A stretch of 6,341 nt of DNA from REEB481 sp041170785 (GTDB lineage: Bacteria; Bacteroidota; Bacteroidia; NS11-12g; UBA955). Shown piece after piece: positions 1 to 6,051 of the stretch. The notes beneath the pieces were generated by a model. The model worked only from the letters and a program-made list of their open reading frames with translations. It was not told the origin of the DNA and ran no database searches. A program made the position numbers and the translations under genes. The stretch lies in assembly GCA_041170785.1 (NCBI GenBank), contig JBEDND010000257.1, positions 1 to 6,341 on the forward strand. Reading direction: 5' to 3'. The stretch's first letter is position 1. Each line of letters begins with the position of its first letter.

Positions 1-141
1 GTTCGCAGCAGCAGCCAGAAAATGATTTCCCGCGGAAACCAAATCGTTCAACTGGACGGAAGCGGCTTGAATGCAGGCATGTACCTGTACCGTTTCACTG
101 CCGGCAAGAACGTGGTGACCAAGAAAATGACCATTCAATAA
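1..141 (+). CDS. C-terminus of a secreted protein with a T9SS type A sorting domain (5' end outside the window)
   Basis: The first reading frame is open from base 1 to a TAA at 139-141 and gives the last 46 residues of a longer protein. The tail has the pattern of Bacteroidota type IX secretion C-terminal domains: a short strand (QIVQLDGSGLNAG), then GMYLYRF, a turn, and a Lys-rich last strand ending KKMTIQ. In this family the domain directs a protein already in the periplasm through the outer-membrane T9SS translocon; it is then usually removed by the sortase PorU and the cargo is released or attached to the cell surface. The catalytic or adhesive part lies upstream of the window, so the function of the mature protein cannot be read here. 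The gene converges on the oxidoreductase gene and ends 13 nt before a strong inverted repeat. Confidence 0.88.
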   Translation, partial: VRSSSQKMISRGNQIVQLDGSGLNAGMYLYRFTAGKNVVTKKMTIQ

Positions 142-154
142 TCAACACCAACCC

Positions 155-194
155 AAAAACAAAAAGCCCCGATACATCGGGGCTTTTTGTTTTT
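155..194. terminator. Bidirectional intrinsic terminator, perfect 18-bp inverted repeat
   Basis: Bases 155-172 and 177-194 are exact reverse complements around a 4-nt loop (TACA). The core is GC-rich (AGCCCCGA/TCGGGGCT) and is flanked on each side by A-rich or T-rich runs, so the transcript from either strand forms a hairpin followed by U-rich sequence. It sits between two convergent genes and would end both. The right arm overlaps two bases of the stop codon (193-195) of the minus-strand oxidoreductase gene, so that gene has essentially no 3' untranslated spacer. Confidence 0.92.
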
Positions 195-1242
195 ATTCGT
201 TCCAATACAGCGCGGGATCTGTTTCCGGATGCACGGGTTTTCCCTGCAACATGCAGGCAATCAACTCCTTTACCAGCAAAGGCCCCATGGAAGCACCCTT
301 ACTTCCCCAACCATTGCAGATGTACAGCTGACGATGCTCCGGATGTGGCCCCATGTATGGGCGGCGGCGCCCAACAGTTGGCCTCACTGCCGTTTCATGG
401 GCAAGGATTTCATAAGATACCGCGTCGGGTAACAAATCACTGATTTGCTGCAACAATATTGCCTTTCCGGATTCAGTGGGTTCCGGAATCAGGTTCTTCC
501 AGTCATAAGTAGAACCAATACGGAATACGCCCGAACCAAGTGGAATAGAAAAAACCTTCTTTTTTACGATGTATGAAGGAAGTCCGGAAGGATCCGACAA
601 ACGTATGCTCAGCAATTCACCACGTGTAAGGTGAAAGGGCAGAGATTCCAACGGTTGCTGTTCAAAGGCATATGCACCCTGAGCAAAAACCACATACTTG
701 GCTTTGATGTCGCGCCAATGCCAATAACCTTGTTCAAAATGGAGCGCATCCCAAAGAACAGCTTTGTCGCTGAAACGCCCCTGCCTTGTCCACAATGCGC
801 GATGATATCCACATAAAGCAGCCATATCCAATCGACCGGACTGCCGCGTTAAGGCTCCACTTCGGCCATGCAATTCCGGAAGTTCTTCCATCCATTCCAG
901 CCACCGAGGACCCACTTGTTCCGCAGCGCGCTGCCAATGCCGGCGATCTTGTGCGCTGTCTGCCAAAAACGCCATGGGCATGGCATGAAAAAATACCTGA
1001 CCTGCAGCGGCTTCCAGTTCACGGTAGTAGTGTGCTGATGCTGGAAACAGTTCCTCTGCACGCCAGGTCAGTCCGCCCGTTCTTGGCACCAAAGCATGCA
1101 TCAATCCGGCGGCCACCTGAGAAGATGTGGGCGAGATTCCCGGATCTGCAATATGCACTTCCAGGCCTTGCAACAAAAGTTCACGGGCAAGCAGTGTGCC
1201 GGCAATCCCTTGGCCGGCCACCAAAACATCAACGCAGGCCAT
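193..1242 (-). CDS. FAD-dependent oxidoreductase, DAO family, resembling the oxidase domain of MnmC
   Basis: The 349-residue protein opens with a Rossmann FAD-binding segment: beta strand VDVLVAG, the GQGIAG (GxGxxG) loop at 10-15, and an acidic residue at D33 that would hold the ribose. VVFAQGA at 184-190 fits the second FAD strand, and TRGELLSI (206-213) is a substrate-domain strand common in DAO proteins. The C-terminal block RPTVGRRRPYMG (287-298) followed by YICNGWGSKGASMGPLL (307-323) matches the pattern of flavin amine oxidases, where it closes over FAD. GSKG resembles the GSRG of the MnmC oxidase domain more than glycine oxidase ThiO. The family oxidises secondary or N-substituted amines to imines with FAD. 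No methyltransferase domain is attached, so a tRNA-modifying role is inference. The start at 1242 is chosen because GxGxxG follows at the usual distance. AGGAGA 9 nt upstream could be a Shine-Dalgarno site, overlapping a possible -7 element. Confidence 0.85.
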   Translation of the reverse strand: MACVDVLVAGQGIAGTLLARELLLQGLEVHIADPGISPTSSQVAAGLMHALVPRTGGLTWRAEELFPASAHYYRELEAAAGQVFFHAMPMAFLADSAQDRRHWQRAAEQVGPRWLEWMEELPELHGRSGALTRQSGRLDMAALCGYHRALWTRQGRFSDKAVLWDALHFEQGYWHWRDIKAKYVVFAQGAYAFEQQPLESLPFHLTRGELLSIRLSDPSGLPSYIVKKKVFSIPLGSGVFRIGSTYDWKNLIPEPTESGKAILLQQISDLLPDAVSYEILAHETAVRPTVGRRRPYMGPHPEHRQLYICNGWGSKGASMGPLLVKELIACMLQGKPVHPETDPALYWNE

Positions 1243-1247
1243 GAAGG

Positions 1248-1255
1248 CAAATCTC
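1248..1255 (-). promoter_or_regulatory. Possible Bacteroidota -7 element for the oxidoreductase gene
   Basis: On the minus strand this reads GAGATTTG, matching five of the six fixed positions of TAnnTTTG (the first T is G). It ends 5 nt before the ATG, the same geometry as the better matches at 1257-1264 and 4303-4310. No TTG-type -33 element is visible. The overlapping AGGAGA could instead act as a ribosome binding site, so this call is weak. Confidence 0.35.
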
Positions 1256-1256
1256 C

Positions 1257-1264
1257 TATTTTTG
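1257..1264 (+). promoter_or_regulatory. Bacteroidota -7 promoter element (TAnnTTTG) for the beta-barrel gene
   Basis: TATTTTTG matches TAnnTTTG exactly and ends 5 nt before the ATG at 1270. Because this element sits a few bases upstream of the transcription start in Bacteroidota, the mRNA would begin at or next to the start codon. A clear -33 TTG is not visible at the expected distance, which would lie inside the divergent oxidoreductase gene. Confidence 0.6.
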
Positions 1265-1269
1265 TTCTG

Positions 1270-1878
1270 ATGAAGCGACTCTTATTAAGCGCGGCAGCCT
1301 GTTTTTTTCTGACGCTGCGCCTCATGGCACAACAGGAATTTCGCATGAACCTTTGGTCTGGTTTGAATTTTTGTCAAATAGACGGCGACCAGGAAAGCGG
1401 CTACAACAAACTGGGATATAGTGTTGGCGTAGAAGTTTGGCGTGGCTTCAACGATAAATTAAATTGGCATACCGGCGTTCAGTGGAGCCAACGCGGCAGC
1501 AAAAGTTACAACGACCCGGAACAGCCCAACCCTTTCCCTTTTCACTATTTGATGAACATGGTGGAAATTCCTTTTTACGTAAGCGCAGCCACCAAGTGGA
1601 AGCATACCCGGGTGATTGCCGGTACTCAGGCAGGTTACCTTTTTGATGCCCGCGATAAATTGGGAAGCTATTCCCAGCTGCAAGGCGACCTCAGAACATT
1701 GCACCTCACGGGAATGACCGGATTACAACACCAGACTCAAAAACTATCCTTCCGCCTCAGCTTTCAATACGGCCTCAATTCCATGCGGAAACCGGTTCTT
1801 CTGCGCTACTTCGTGCGAAGCGGCGTATTCCACAACAATGTGCAATTCGCAGTGCTGCTGCCTTTAAACCGCACCTAA
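1270..1878 (+). CDS. Small outer-membrane beta-barrel protein (PorT-like, OMP_b-brl type)
   Basis: The protein has 202 residues. A signal peptide is plain: MKR, hydrophobic stretch LLLSAAACFFLTL, and likely signal peptidase I cleavage after LMA (about residue 20). The mature part has alternating hydrophobic strands separated by Gly, Asn and Asp turns. Near its start it has GLNFCQIDGD (31-40) and GYNKLG (44-49), a pattern I recognise from small Bacteroidota outer-membrane barrels in the PorT/OMP_b-brl group. VEIPFYV (98-104) and the final strand VQFAVLLPL are also typical. Its specific role is unknown. The reading frame stays open upstream to 1096, but that part lies inside the divergent oxidoreductase gene and lacks a signal peptide. 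The ATG at 1270 is preferred because it places the signal peptide at the N-terminus and a -7 element directly upstream. The next gene follows after 3 nt, so the two are probably co-transcribed. Confidence 0.85.
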   Translation: MKRLLLSAAACFFLTLRLMAQQEFRMNLWSGLNFCQIDGDQESGYNKLGYSVGVEVWRGFNDKLNWHTGVQWSQRGSKSYNDPEQPNPFPFHYLMNMVEIPFYVSAATKWKHTRVIAGTQAGYLFDARDKLGSYSQLQGDLRTLHLTGMTGLQHQTQKLSFRLSFQYGLNSMRKPVLLRYFVRSGVFHNNVQFAVLLPLNRT

Positions 1879-1881
1879 CAC

Positions 1882-2364
1882 ATGATCAGAAGCTTACGGC
1901 TCATTTTCATCCTGGTTGCAGTTGTTGCCTACGTTTTCAACATCAAAAGCAAGCGTCCGCAAGCACCTGTACCACCGAATGCCACAGATGTTCAAAACAT
2001 CAAACTGCTCCTGCAGCAACAGCAACAGGACTGGAACAATGGAAACCTTGCTGGATTTATGGAAGGCTACTGGCAGGATGATTCCATGCGATTCATTTCC
2101 TCCAAAGGCACACGCTACGGGCATAGCAACACGTTGAAAGCGTATCAGAAACATTATCCATCAAAAGCGGCCATGGGACAACTGAAGTTCGACCTTGAAC
2201 AAGTAGGAGCACTCGCCGAAGGTTCTTCATTGGCTATGGCCAGCGGGCGCTGGGAAATCACCGGAAGTCCCGAAGCCGGACGGGGTTATTTTTCTTTAAT
2301 CCTGAAGCAAATCAACGGTAGCTGGAAAATCATTGCCGACCATACCTGGGCAGATGCTCCTTAA
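1882..2364 (+). CDS. NTF2-like (DUF4440/SnoaL-type) protein with N-terminal membrane anchor or signal sequence
   Basis: The protein has 160 residues. Residues 1-20 form a positively charged start plus the hydrophobic stretch LIFILVAVVAYVF, with no clear signal peptidase site, so it is either an anchor or an uncleaved signal. A short Pro-rich linker follows. The rest reads as one NTF2-like cone: helix VQNIKLLLQQQQQDWNNGNL (37-56), FMEGYWQDDSMRFISSKG (59-76), YGHSNTLKAYQKHYP (79-93), then strands MGQLKFDLEQV, GRWEI and YFSLILKQINGSWKIIADHTW (136-156). This arrangement is common in Bacteroidota DUF4440-type proteins, most of which have no known substrate. It would act outside the cytoplasm. It starts 3 nt after the barrel gene's stop without its own promoter motif, so it is the second gene of that unit. 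It then converges on sppA. Confidence 0.82.
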   Translation: MIRSLRLIFILVAVVAYVFNIKSKRPQAPVPPNATDVQNIKLLLQQQQQDWNNGNLAGFMEGYWQDDSMRFISSKGTRYGHSNTLKAYQKHYPSKAAMGQLKFDLEQVGALAEGSSLAMASGRWEITGSPEAGRGYFSLILKQINGSWKIIADHTWADAP

Positions 2365-2447
2365 GTACAGAAACGCCTTACAAACACCTTCCCTCGGAAC
2401 ATTTCAAACCCTGAACAAGATATACCGTATGCAGCTGTGCACATTGC

Positions 2448-4205
2448 TTAGTTCAGGCTAACATCAAAAGGCATACGCATCTGCATGCCTTTCATTTGTT
2501 CTGCCTGCACGGCGCGCCGGTAGATTTCATATTGCGGGCCAAGAGCTTCTTTCAGCGCGAGTTCCGTATCATTCAGACTTCCAAAAAACGATGAAAGAGA
2601 AAACTTGGGTTCGGGATAGGAAACCACACGGTATTTGGAAATCTTCGCCTTGGCAGCTGCCAGGCGGATGGCTTCCTGAAAACCGCCATGCATATCGGCC
2701 AGCTTAAGGTTCAGGGCATCTGTTCCGGGCCATACACGTCCCTGAGCAATGCTGTGCACATAAACGCTGTCCAATTTCCGACCACGCGCAACAATGCTCA
2801 GGAAATCCCCATAAATTCGATCTACGGCACGCTGAATGTACGCTTGCTGCGCTTCATTCAAAGGCCGATCAGGCCGCGTAAAATCACTGTGCTCACCGGT
2901 AGGAACAGATTCATAATTCAATCCCAGATGCGTTTCAAACAACTTTTGGGTATTTGGATACAATCCGAAAACCCCAATGGAACCTGTAATGGTTTGCGGC
3001 AAACACAAAATGGTATCAGCCATACAGGCAATGTAATAACCTCCTGAGGCAGCAACATCACCAAAACTGGCAATGATGGGTTTCACCTTGCGGGTAAGAG
3101 CAACTTCCCTGGCTATGATATCGGAGGCCAGGGAGCTGCCACCCGGACTGTTGATGCGCAGCACGATGGCCTTCACCTGCTTGTCTTCGCGCGCCTTGCG
3201 GATGGCGTCGGCCAGGGTTTTGCTGTGTATTTGGTCAGGCTCATTGTTGCTCCCGTATTGAATTTCACCGCTTGCATACACCACGGCAATCTTTTCCCGT
3301 GCGTAGTTTTTTTCAGCTTTGGAAACCTCATGATAGTCTGAAAATGCCACCCAATTTTTCTGGGATGCCTCTTTCTGTCCGATACGCTGCGAAACCATGG
3401 TGTTAAACTGGTGGTAAGGCATCACGGCGTCGATAAGTTTCAGGTGCTTTGCCGCCATCGGACCTTCCACCTTCAGTTGGTGCGCATAGTTTACCAATAC
3501 TGATGAGTCTATCCCTCTGGACTGAGCAATTGCCCGGATAAATTCGCTGTACATGCTCTGTACCAGGTGTGCAACCTGTTCCCGATTTTCAGCACTGAGT
3601 TCCTTTTGAACGTAAGGCTCTACAGCGCCTTTGTATTTTCCCGCCCGGAATACCTGGAAGGAAATGCCCGCTTTATCCAGCAAGCCTTTGTACATCACCA
3701 CGCCGCCGGCAAAACCATCAAACATCATTTCACCGGAGGGATTCATCACCACCAAATCACAGGCAGATGCCAGGTAATAGCCGGTTTCGGTAAGGAAGTC
3801 GGCATAACAGTAAACAAACTTCCCGGATTTGCGGAACTGAAGAATTTTGGAACGAACCTCGGCAACTGAAGCCATTCCCGACAGGAGCTGTTCGGGCCTA
3901 AGCACGATACCCTTCACCCTGGAATCGGCTGCGGCCCGGTCAAAGGTTTCCAGGATGTCTAATAATCCCGGCGTTTTCTGATCAGACGCTGATCCTTTCA
4001 GCACCGCAAAAGGGTTGTATGGCGTGCGCTCCGGAAAGGACATGGGTAATTTGAACTCCAAAACCGCGTTTTCCGGCACCTTCAATGCTTCCTTGTCACC
4101 AGAAAATGTCATTCCCGCAACCGCCAGTAGCAACACACAGAGCATCAAGCCCGTGAGCAGCATCCCAAGCATGGTTGCGAAAACTATCTTAAAAAAAGAC
4201 TTCAT
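2448..4205 (-). CDS. sppA: Signal peptide peptidase SppA, long (67K) form, S49 family
   Basis: From the preferred start the protein has 585 residues, matching the long, two-domain bacterial SppA. One transmembrane segment lies near the N-terminus (about 7-32), followed by tandem S49 domains. SppA cleaves leftover signal peptides in the inner membrane with a Ser/Lys dyad split between the domains. The Lys is in GKYKGAVEP (K192), equivalent to the E. coli TYKSAVEPF motif. The Ser is in GDVAASGGYYIA (S387), and INSPGGSS and TGSIGVFG flank it as expected. The enzyme therefore looks intact. The frame can be extended to an ATG at 4221-4223, adding MLFCGF, but MKSFFKIVFA at 4205 is the normal N-terminus for Bacteroidota homologues. 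A -7-like TATTTTG at 4213-4219 lies upstream of 4205 and would fall inside the gene if the longer form were used. The gene is probably monocistronic. Confidence 0.95.
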   Translation of the reverse strand: MKSFFKIVFATMLGMLLTGLMLCVLLLAVAGMTFSGDKEALKVPENAVLEFKLPMSFPERTPYNPFAVLKGSASDQKTPGLLDILETFDRAAADSRVKGIVLRPEQLLSGMASVAEVRSKILQFRKSGKFVYCYADFLTETGYYLASACDLVVMNPSGEMMFDGFAGGVVMYKGLLDKAGISFQVFRAGKYKGAVEPYVQKELSAENREQVAHLVQSMYSEFIRAIAQSRGIDSSVLVNYAHQLKVEGPMAAKHLKLIDAVMPYHQFNTMVSQRIGQKEASQKNWVAFSDYHEVSKAEKNYAREKIAVVYASGEIQYGSNNEPDQIHSKTLADAIRKAREDKQVKAIVLRINSPGGSSLASDIIAREVALTRKVKPIIASFGDVAASGGYYIACMADTILCLPQTITGSIGVFGLYPNTQKLFETHLGLNYESVPTGEHSDFTRPDRPLNEAQQAYIQRAVDRIYGDFLSIVARGRKLDSVYVHSIAQGRVWPGTDALNLKLADMHGGFQEAIRLAAAKAKISKYRVVSYPEPKFSLSSFFGSLNDTELALKEALGPQYEIYRRAVQAEQMKGMQMRMPFDVSLN

Positions 4206-4302
4206 GAAGCCGCAAAATAGCAACTCTTTGGAAAGCTCTGCGGACAGATATCGACAAATTCGGGGATTCAGTCCCTAAATAAGCAAAGCCAGATTACAGT
4301 AA

Positions 4303-4310
4303 TACCTTTG
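4303..4310 (+). promoter_or_regulatory. Bacteroidota -7 promoter element (TAnnTTTG) for the histidine kinase gene
   Basis: TACCTTTG matches TAnnTTTG exactly and ends 4 nt before the GTG at 4315. Transcription would start at or within a few bases of the start codon, giving a leaderless or nearly leaderless mRNA. No TTG -33 element is evident in the preceding 109-bp divergent spacer. Confidence 0.62.
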
Positions 4311-4314
4311 CGAC

Positions 4315-5358
4315 GTGAGTTTCCGTGCCCGAATATTACTCAACTTATTTTCGGCCTCATTGGGCTTATTGCTGTTGAATTTCCTCTGGCATTACTGGGC
4401 AGAAGAACCGTGGTTTCAAAACCAGTACATCAATTTGGGAACCCTTTTGGCAGGCATCTCATACCTTACCGCTGCACTAATCAGTGCCCGTTCCTTGTGG
4501 AAAACACTGAGCAAACTGCATTCATATCTGTTGCAATTAGAAGTACGGCAGGACCATGAAGCAGAAGTAAAGTTGCCCGACAGTGCTCCTGAAGTGGTAA
4601 AAATTGAAGACACCCTTGAGCGGATTCTGGAAAAAAGACGCGCCGAAACCGAACGTCTGCGGCAATTAGAAGATTACCGAAAGGAATTTCTGGGTAATGT
4701 TTCACACGAATTGAAAACACCCATTTTCAACATCCAGGGATACATTTCAACCCTTCTGGATGGTGGTCTCGAAGATGCTGCCATCAATCAGAACTTCCTT
4801 CAGAAAGCCGATAGGAACGTAGATCGATTAATTGGCATCGTTTCAGACCTCGAAACCATTACCCAATACGAAGCCGGTGAATTGGAATTGCAACGCAGTG
4901 AGTTTGACATCTCCGGGCTGATGCGAGAAGTAGTGGAAAGTCTTGAATTTCAGGCAGGAAAAGAACGCATCAGTTTGCAGTTCCATGATCCGGGGAAGGC
5001 TGTTATGGTTTGCGGAGACCTGTTCCGCATCAGGCAGGTGTTGACCAACTTGGGCACCAATTCTATCCGCTACGGTAAAGAAAACGGCATCAGCCGCTTC
5101 CGGATTTTACCCATGGGAAATAAGGTTCGTGTGGAAGTGTCTGATACCGGCTTGGGCATCCCTGAAAAAGATCTGGGTAGGATTTTTGAACGCTTTTACC
5201 GTGTTGACAAAAGTCGTTCGCGACATAAAGGGGGCAGTGGCCTTGGATTGGCCATCGTGAAACATATCATTGATGCCCATGGAGAACACATAGATGTGAT
5301 GAGTACTGAAGGCGCCGGAAGCGTGTTTGGTTTCACCCTGCCTGCCGGCCCTTGTTGA
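4315..5358 (+). CDS. Membrane sensor histidine kinase (PhoR-like HisKA/HATPase), orphan in this window
   Basis: The protein has 347 residues and all kinase boxes. Two hydrophobic segments (about 7-28 and 39-60) are separated by only about 10 residues rich in Trp, Tyr and acidic side chains, so there is no room for a folded periplasmic sensor. A helical, charged stretch (about 95-120) leads into the H-box FLGNVSHELKTPIFNIQGY with phospho-acceptor H131. The ATP lid domain shows the N-box (NLGTNSIRYG, N249), G1 DTGLGIP (277-283), F-box FERFYR (291-296) and G2 GGSGLGLAIVK (306-316). It should autophosphorylate and pass phosphate to an OmpR-type regulator, but none is encoded next to it: sppA lies divergently upstream and tetR downstream. 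The start is GTG; no earlier in-frame ATG fits the membrane topology, and the -7 element directly upstream supports it. The signal sensed is unknown. Confidence 0.92.
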   Translation: MSFRARILLNLFSASLGLLLLNFLWHYWAEEPWFQNQYINLGTLLAGISYLTAALISARSLWKTLSKLHSYLLQLEVRQDHEAEVKLPDSAPEVVKIEDTLERILEKRRAETERLRQLEDYRKEFLGNVSHELKTPIFNIQGYISTLLDGGLEDAAINQNFLQKADRNVDRLIGIVSDLETITQYEAGELELQRSEFDISGLMREVVESLEFQAGKERISLQFHDPGKAVMVCGDLFRIRQVLTNLGTNSIRYGKENGISRFRILPMGNKVRVEVSDTGLGIPEKDLGRIFERFYRVDKSRSRHKGGSGLGLAIVKHIIDAHGEHIDVMSTEGAGSVFGFTLPAGPC

Positions 5359-5376
5359 TTTTATCAATCGTTCATC

Positions 5377-5422
5377 GAAAACTTTGGAAACTTTTGTTGC
5401 AATGAAAGTTTCCTAGGTTTCC
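5377..5422. promoter_or_regulatory. 46-bp imperfect palindrome, likely TetR operator covering the tetR-tolC promoter
   Basis: The dyad is centred between 5399 and 5400, and 18 of 23 symmetric pairs match. The inner 28 bp (5386-5413) has perfect 9-bp arms GGAAACTTT and AAAGTTTCC around a TTGCAA centre. Each side also carries a second copy of the half-site spaced 9 bp out: GAAAAC at 5377 and GTTTCC at 5417. Four half-sites could hold two repressor dimers. Candidate -7 elements fall inside it (AACTTTTG at 5389-5396 or TAGGTTTC at 5414-5421, each one mismatch from TAnnTTTG). TTG at 5394-5396 lies 17 nt before the second and could be its -33. It lacks a GC-rich stem plus T-run, so a terminator is less likely. 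Autoregulation by the adjacent TetR protein is inference from position. Confidence 0.65.
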
Positions 5423-5451
5423 ACATCGTTATTTCGCAGGCGCATTTACCT

Positions 5452-6051
5452 GTGGAGGCCATCAGAAAAATTTTAAGCACGGCAGAACGCATGTTCATGC
5501 GTTTCGGTATTCGCAGTGTTACGATGGACGACGTGGCGCGCGAGACCAGCATCAGCAAAAAAACTTTGTACCGCTGTTTCCGCGACAAAGACGATTTGGT
5601 TCAAAAAACCATTGAACAACATCTGAAAGCCATCGAGGAAAAAATGGATGAGCTGGATCGATTGGAAGGTGATGCCGTTTCTGCCACTATGGCTATTGCC
5701 AACTTCATTTGCAGCGACCATCGGGAATTGAACCCTGCGCTGATTTTTGACCTCAAGAAATATCATTCAGACAGCTACGCCATGTTTACCAGGCAGCGTG
5801 ATCAAATAATCAGTACCAGGGTATTAGACAATTTACAGAAAGGAATACATGCCGGATTATATCGCAAAGACATCCATCCGGAATTGATTTCGCGCTTCTA
5901 CATCAACAGCGTGGGAAGCTTGTTTGATCCAGACAGCTTTCCCGGAATGGAATTCGATTTTGTGAGCAGGTATCGCGAGTTGATTCGCTACCACTTGCAC
6001 GGCATCGTTACCGCAGAAGGAAAAAAATTACTCGACAACATTCAAATATGA
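5452..6051 (+). CDS. TetR/AcrR-family transcriptional repressor of an efflux operon
   Basis: The protein has 199 residues, the usual TetR size. The N-terminal DNA-binding domain is clear: helix 1 IRKILSTAERMFMRFG (4-19), then the helix-turn-helix TMDDVARETSIS/KKTLYRCFRDKDDLV (24-50), with the family's YxxF and KDxL landmarks. The C-terminal part (about 55-199) is all-helical, as in ligand-binding and dimerisation domains of this family, but too diverged to name a ligand. It starts with GTG, and no ATG lies between this codon and the in-frame TGA at 5356. Its end overlaps the TolC-type gene by ATGA, so the two are one transcription unit and probably translationally coupled. TetR proteins in this position usually repress their own efflux operon until a toxic ligand binds; the palindrome at 5377-5422 is the likely site. 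Confidence 0.92.
   Translation: MEAIRKILSTAERMFMRFGIRSVTMDDVARETSISKKTLYRCFRDKDDLVQKTIEQHLKAIEEKMDELDRLEGDAVSATMAIANFICSDHRELNPALIFDLKKYHSDSYAMFTRQRDQIISTRVLDNLQKGIHAGLYRKDIHPELISRFYINSVGSLFDPDSFPGMEFDFVSRYRELIRYHLHGIVTAEGKKLLDNIQI

Noticed and set aside
786..1244. 152-codon plus-strand open frame overlapping the oxidoreductase
   Set aside because: It is fully antisense to a gene with strong motifs, its composition is unusual (rich in Pro, Arg and His), and it has no recognisable domain.
1096..1269. N-terminal extension of the beta-barrel gene to an ATG at 1096
   Set aside because: It lies antisense within the oxidoreductase coding region, has no signal sequence, and would bury the clear signal peptide that starts at 1270.
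2410..2457. Inverted repeat CCTGAAC/GTTCAGG with AAG/CTT extension between the NTF2-like gene and sppA, as a terminator
   Set aside because: The loop is about 27 nt, the stem contains a bulge, the arms are not GC-rich, and no T-run follows on either strand. The 83-bp convergent spacer otherwise shows no clear signal.
2688..3047. 119-codon plus-strand open frame within sppA
   Set aside because: It is antisense to the catalytic domain of sppA and shows no signal peptide, domain or promoter motif; it is a shadow frame.
4206..4223. Upstream ATG for sppA (adds MLFCGF)
   Set aside because: MKSFFK at 4205 is the normal N-terminus for the family, with charge before the membrane helix, and a -7-like TATTTTG at 4213-4219 falls between the two starts.
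4263..4275. GGGA-TTCAG-TCCC repeat in the sppA-kinase spacer as an operator
   Set aside because: The arms are only 4 bp, too short to stand out from chance.
5355..5367. TTGAT-TTT-ATCAA hairpin at the histidine kinase stop codon as a terminator
   Set aside because: The stem is only 5 bp and A/T-rich with no downstream T-tract; such short repeats are expected by chance.
5402..5416. Four-codon open frame (MKVS) upstream of tetR as a leader peptide
   Set aside because: It lies inside the palindrome and is explained by that symmetry; it has no ribosome binding site or attenuator structure.
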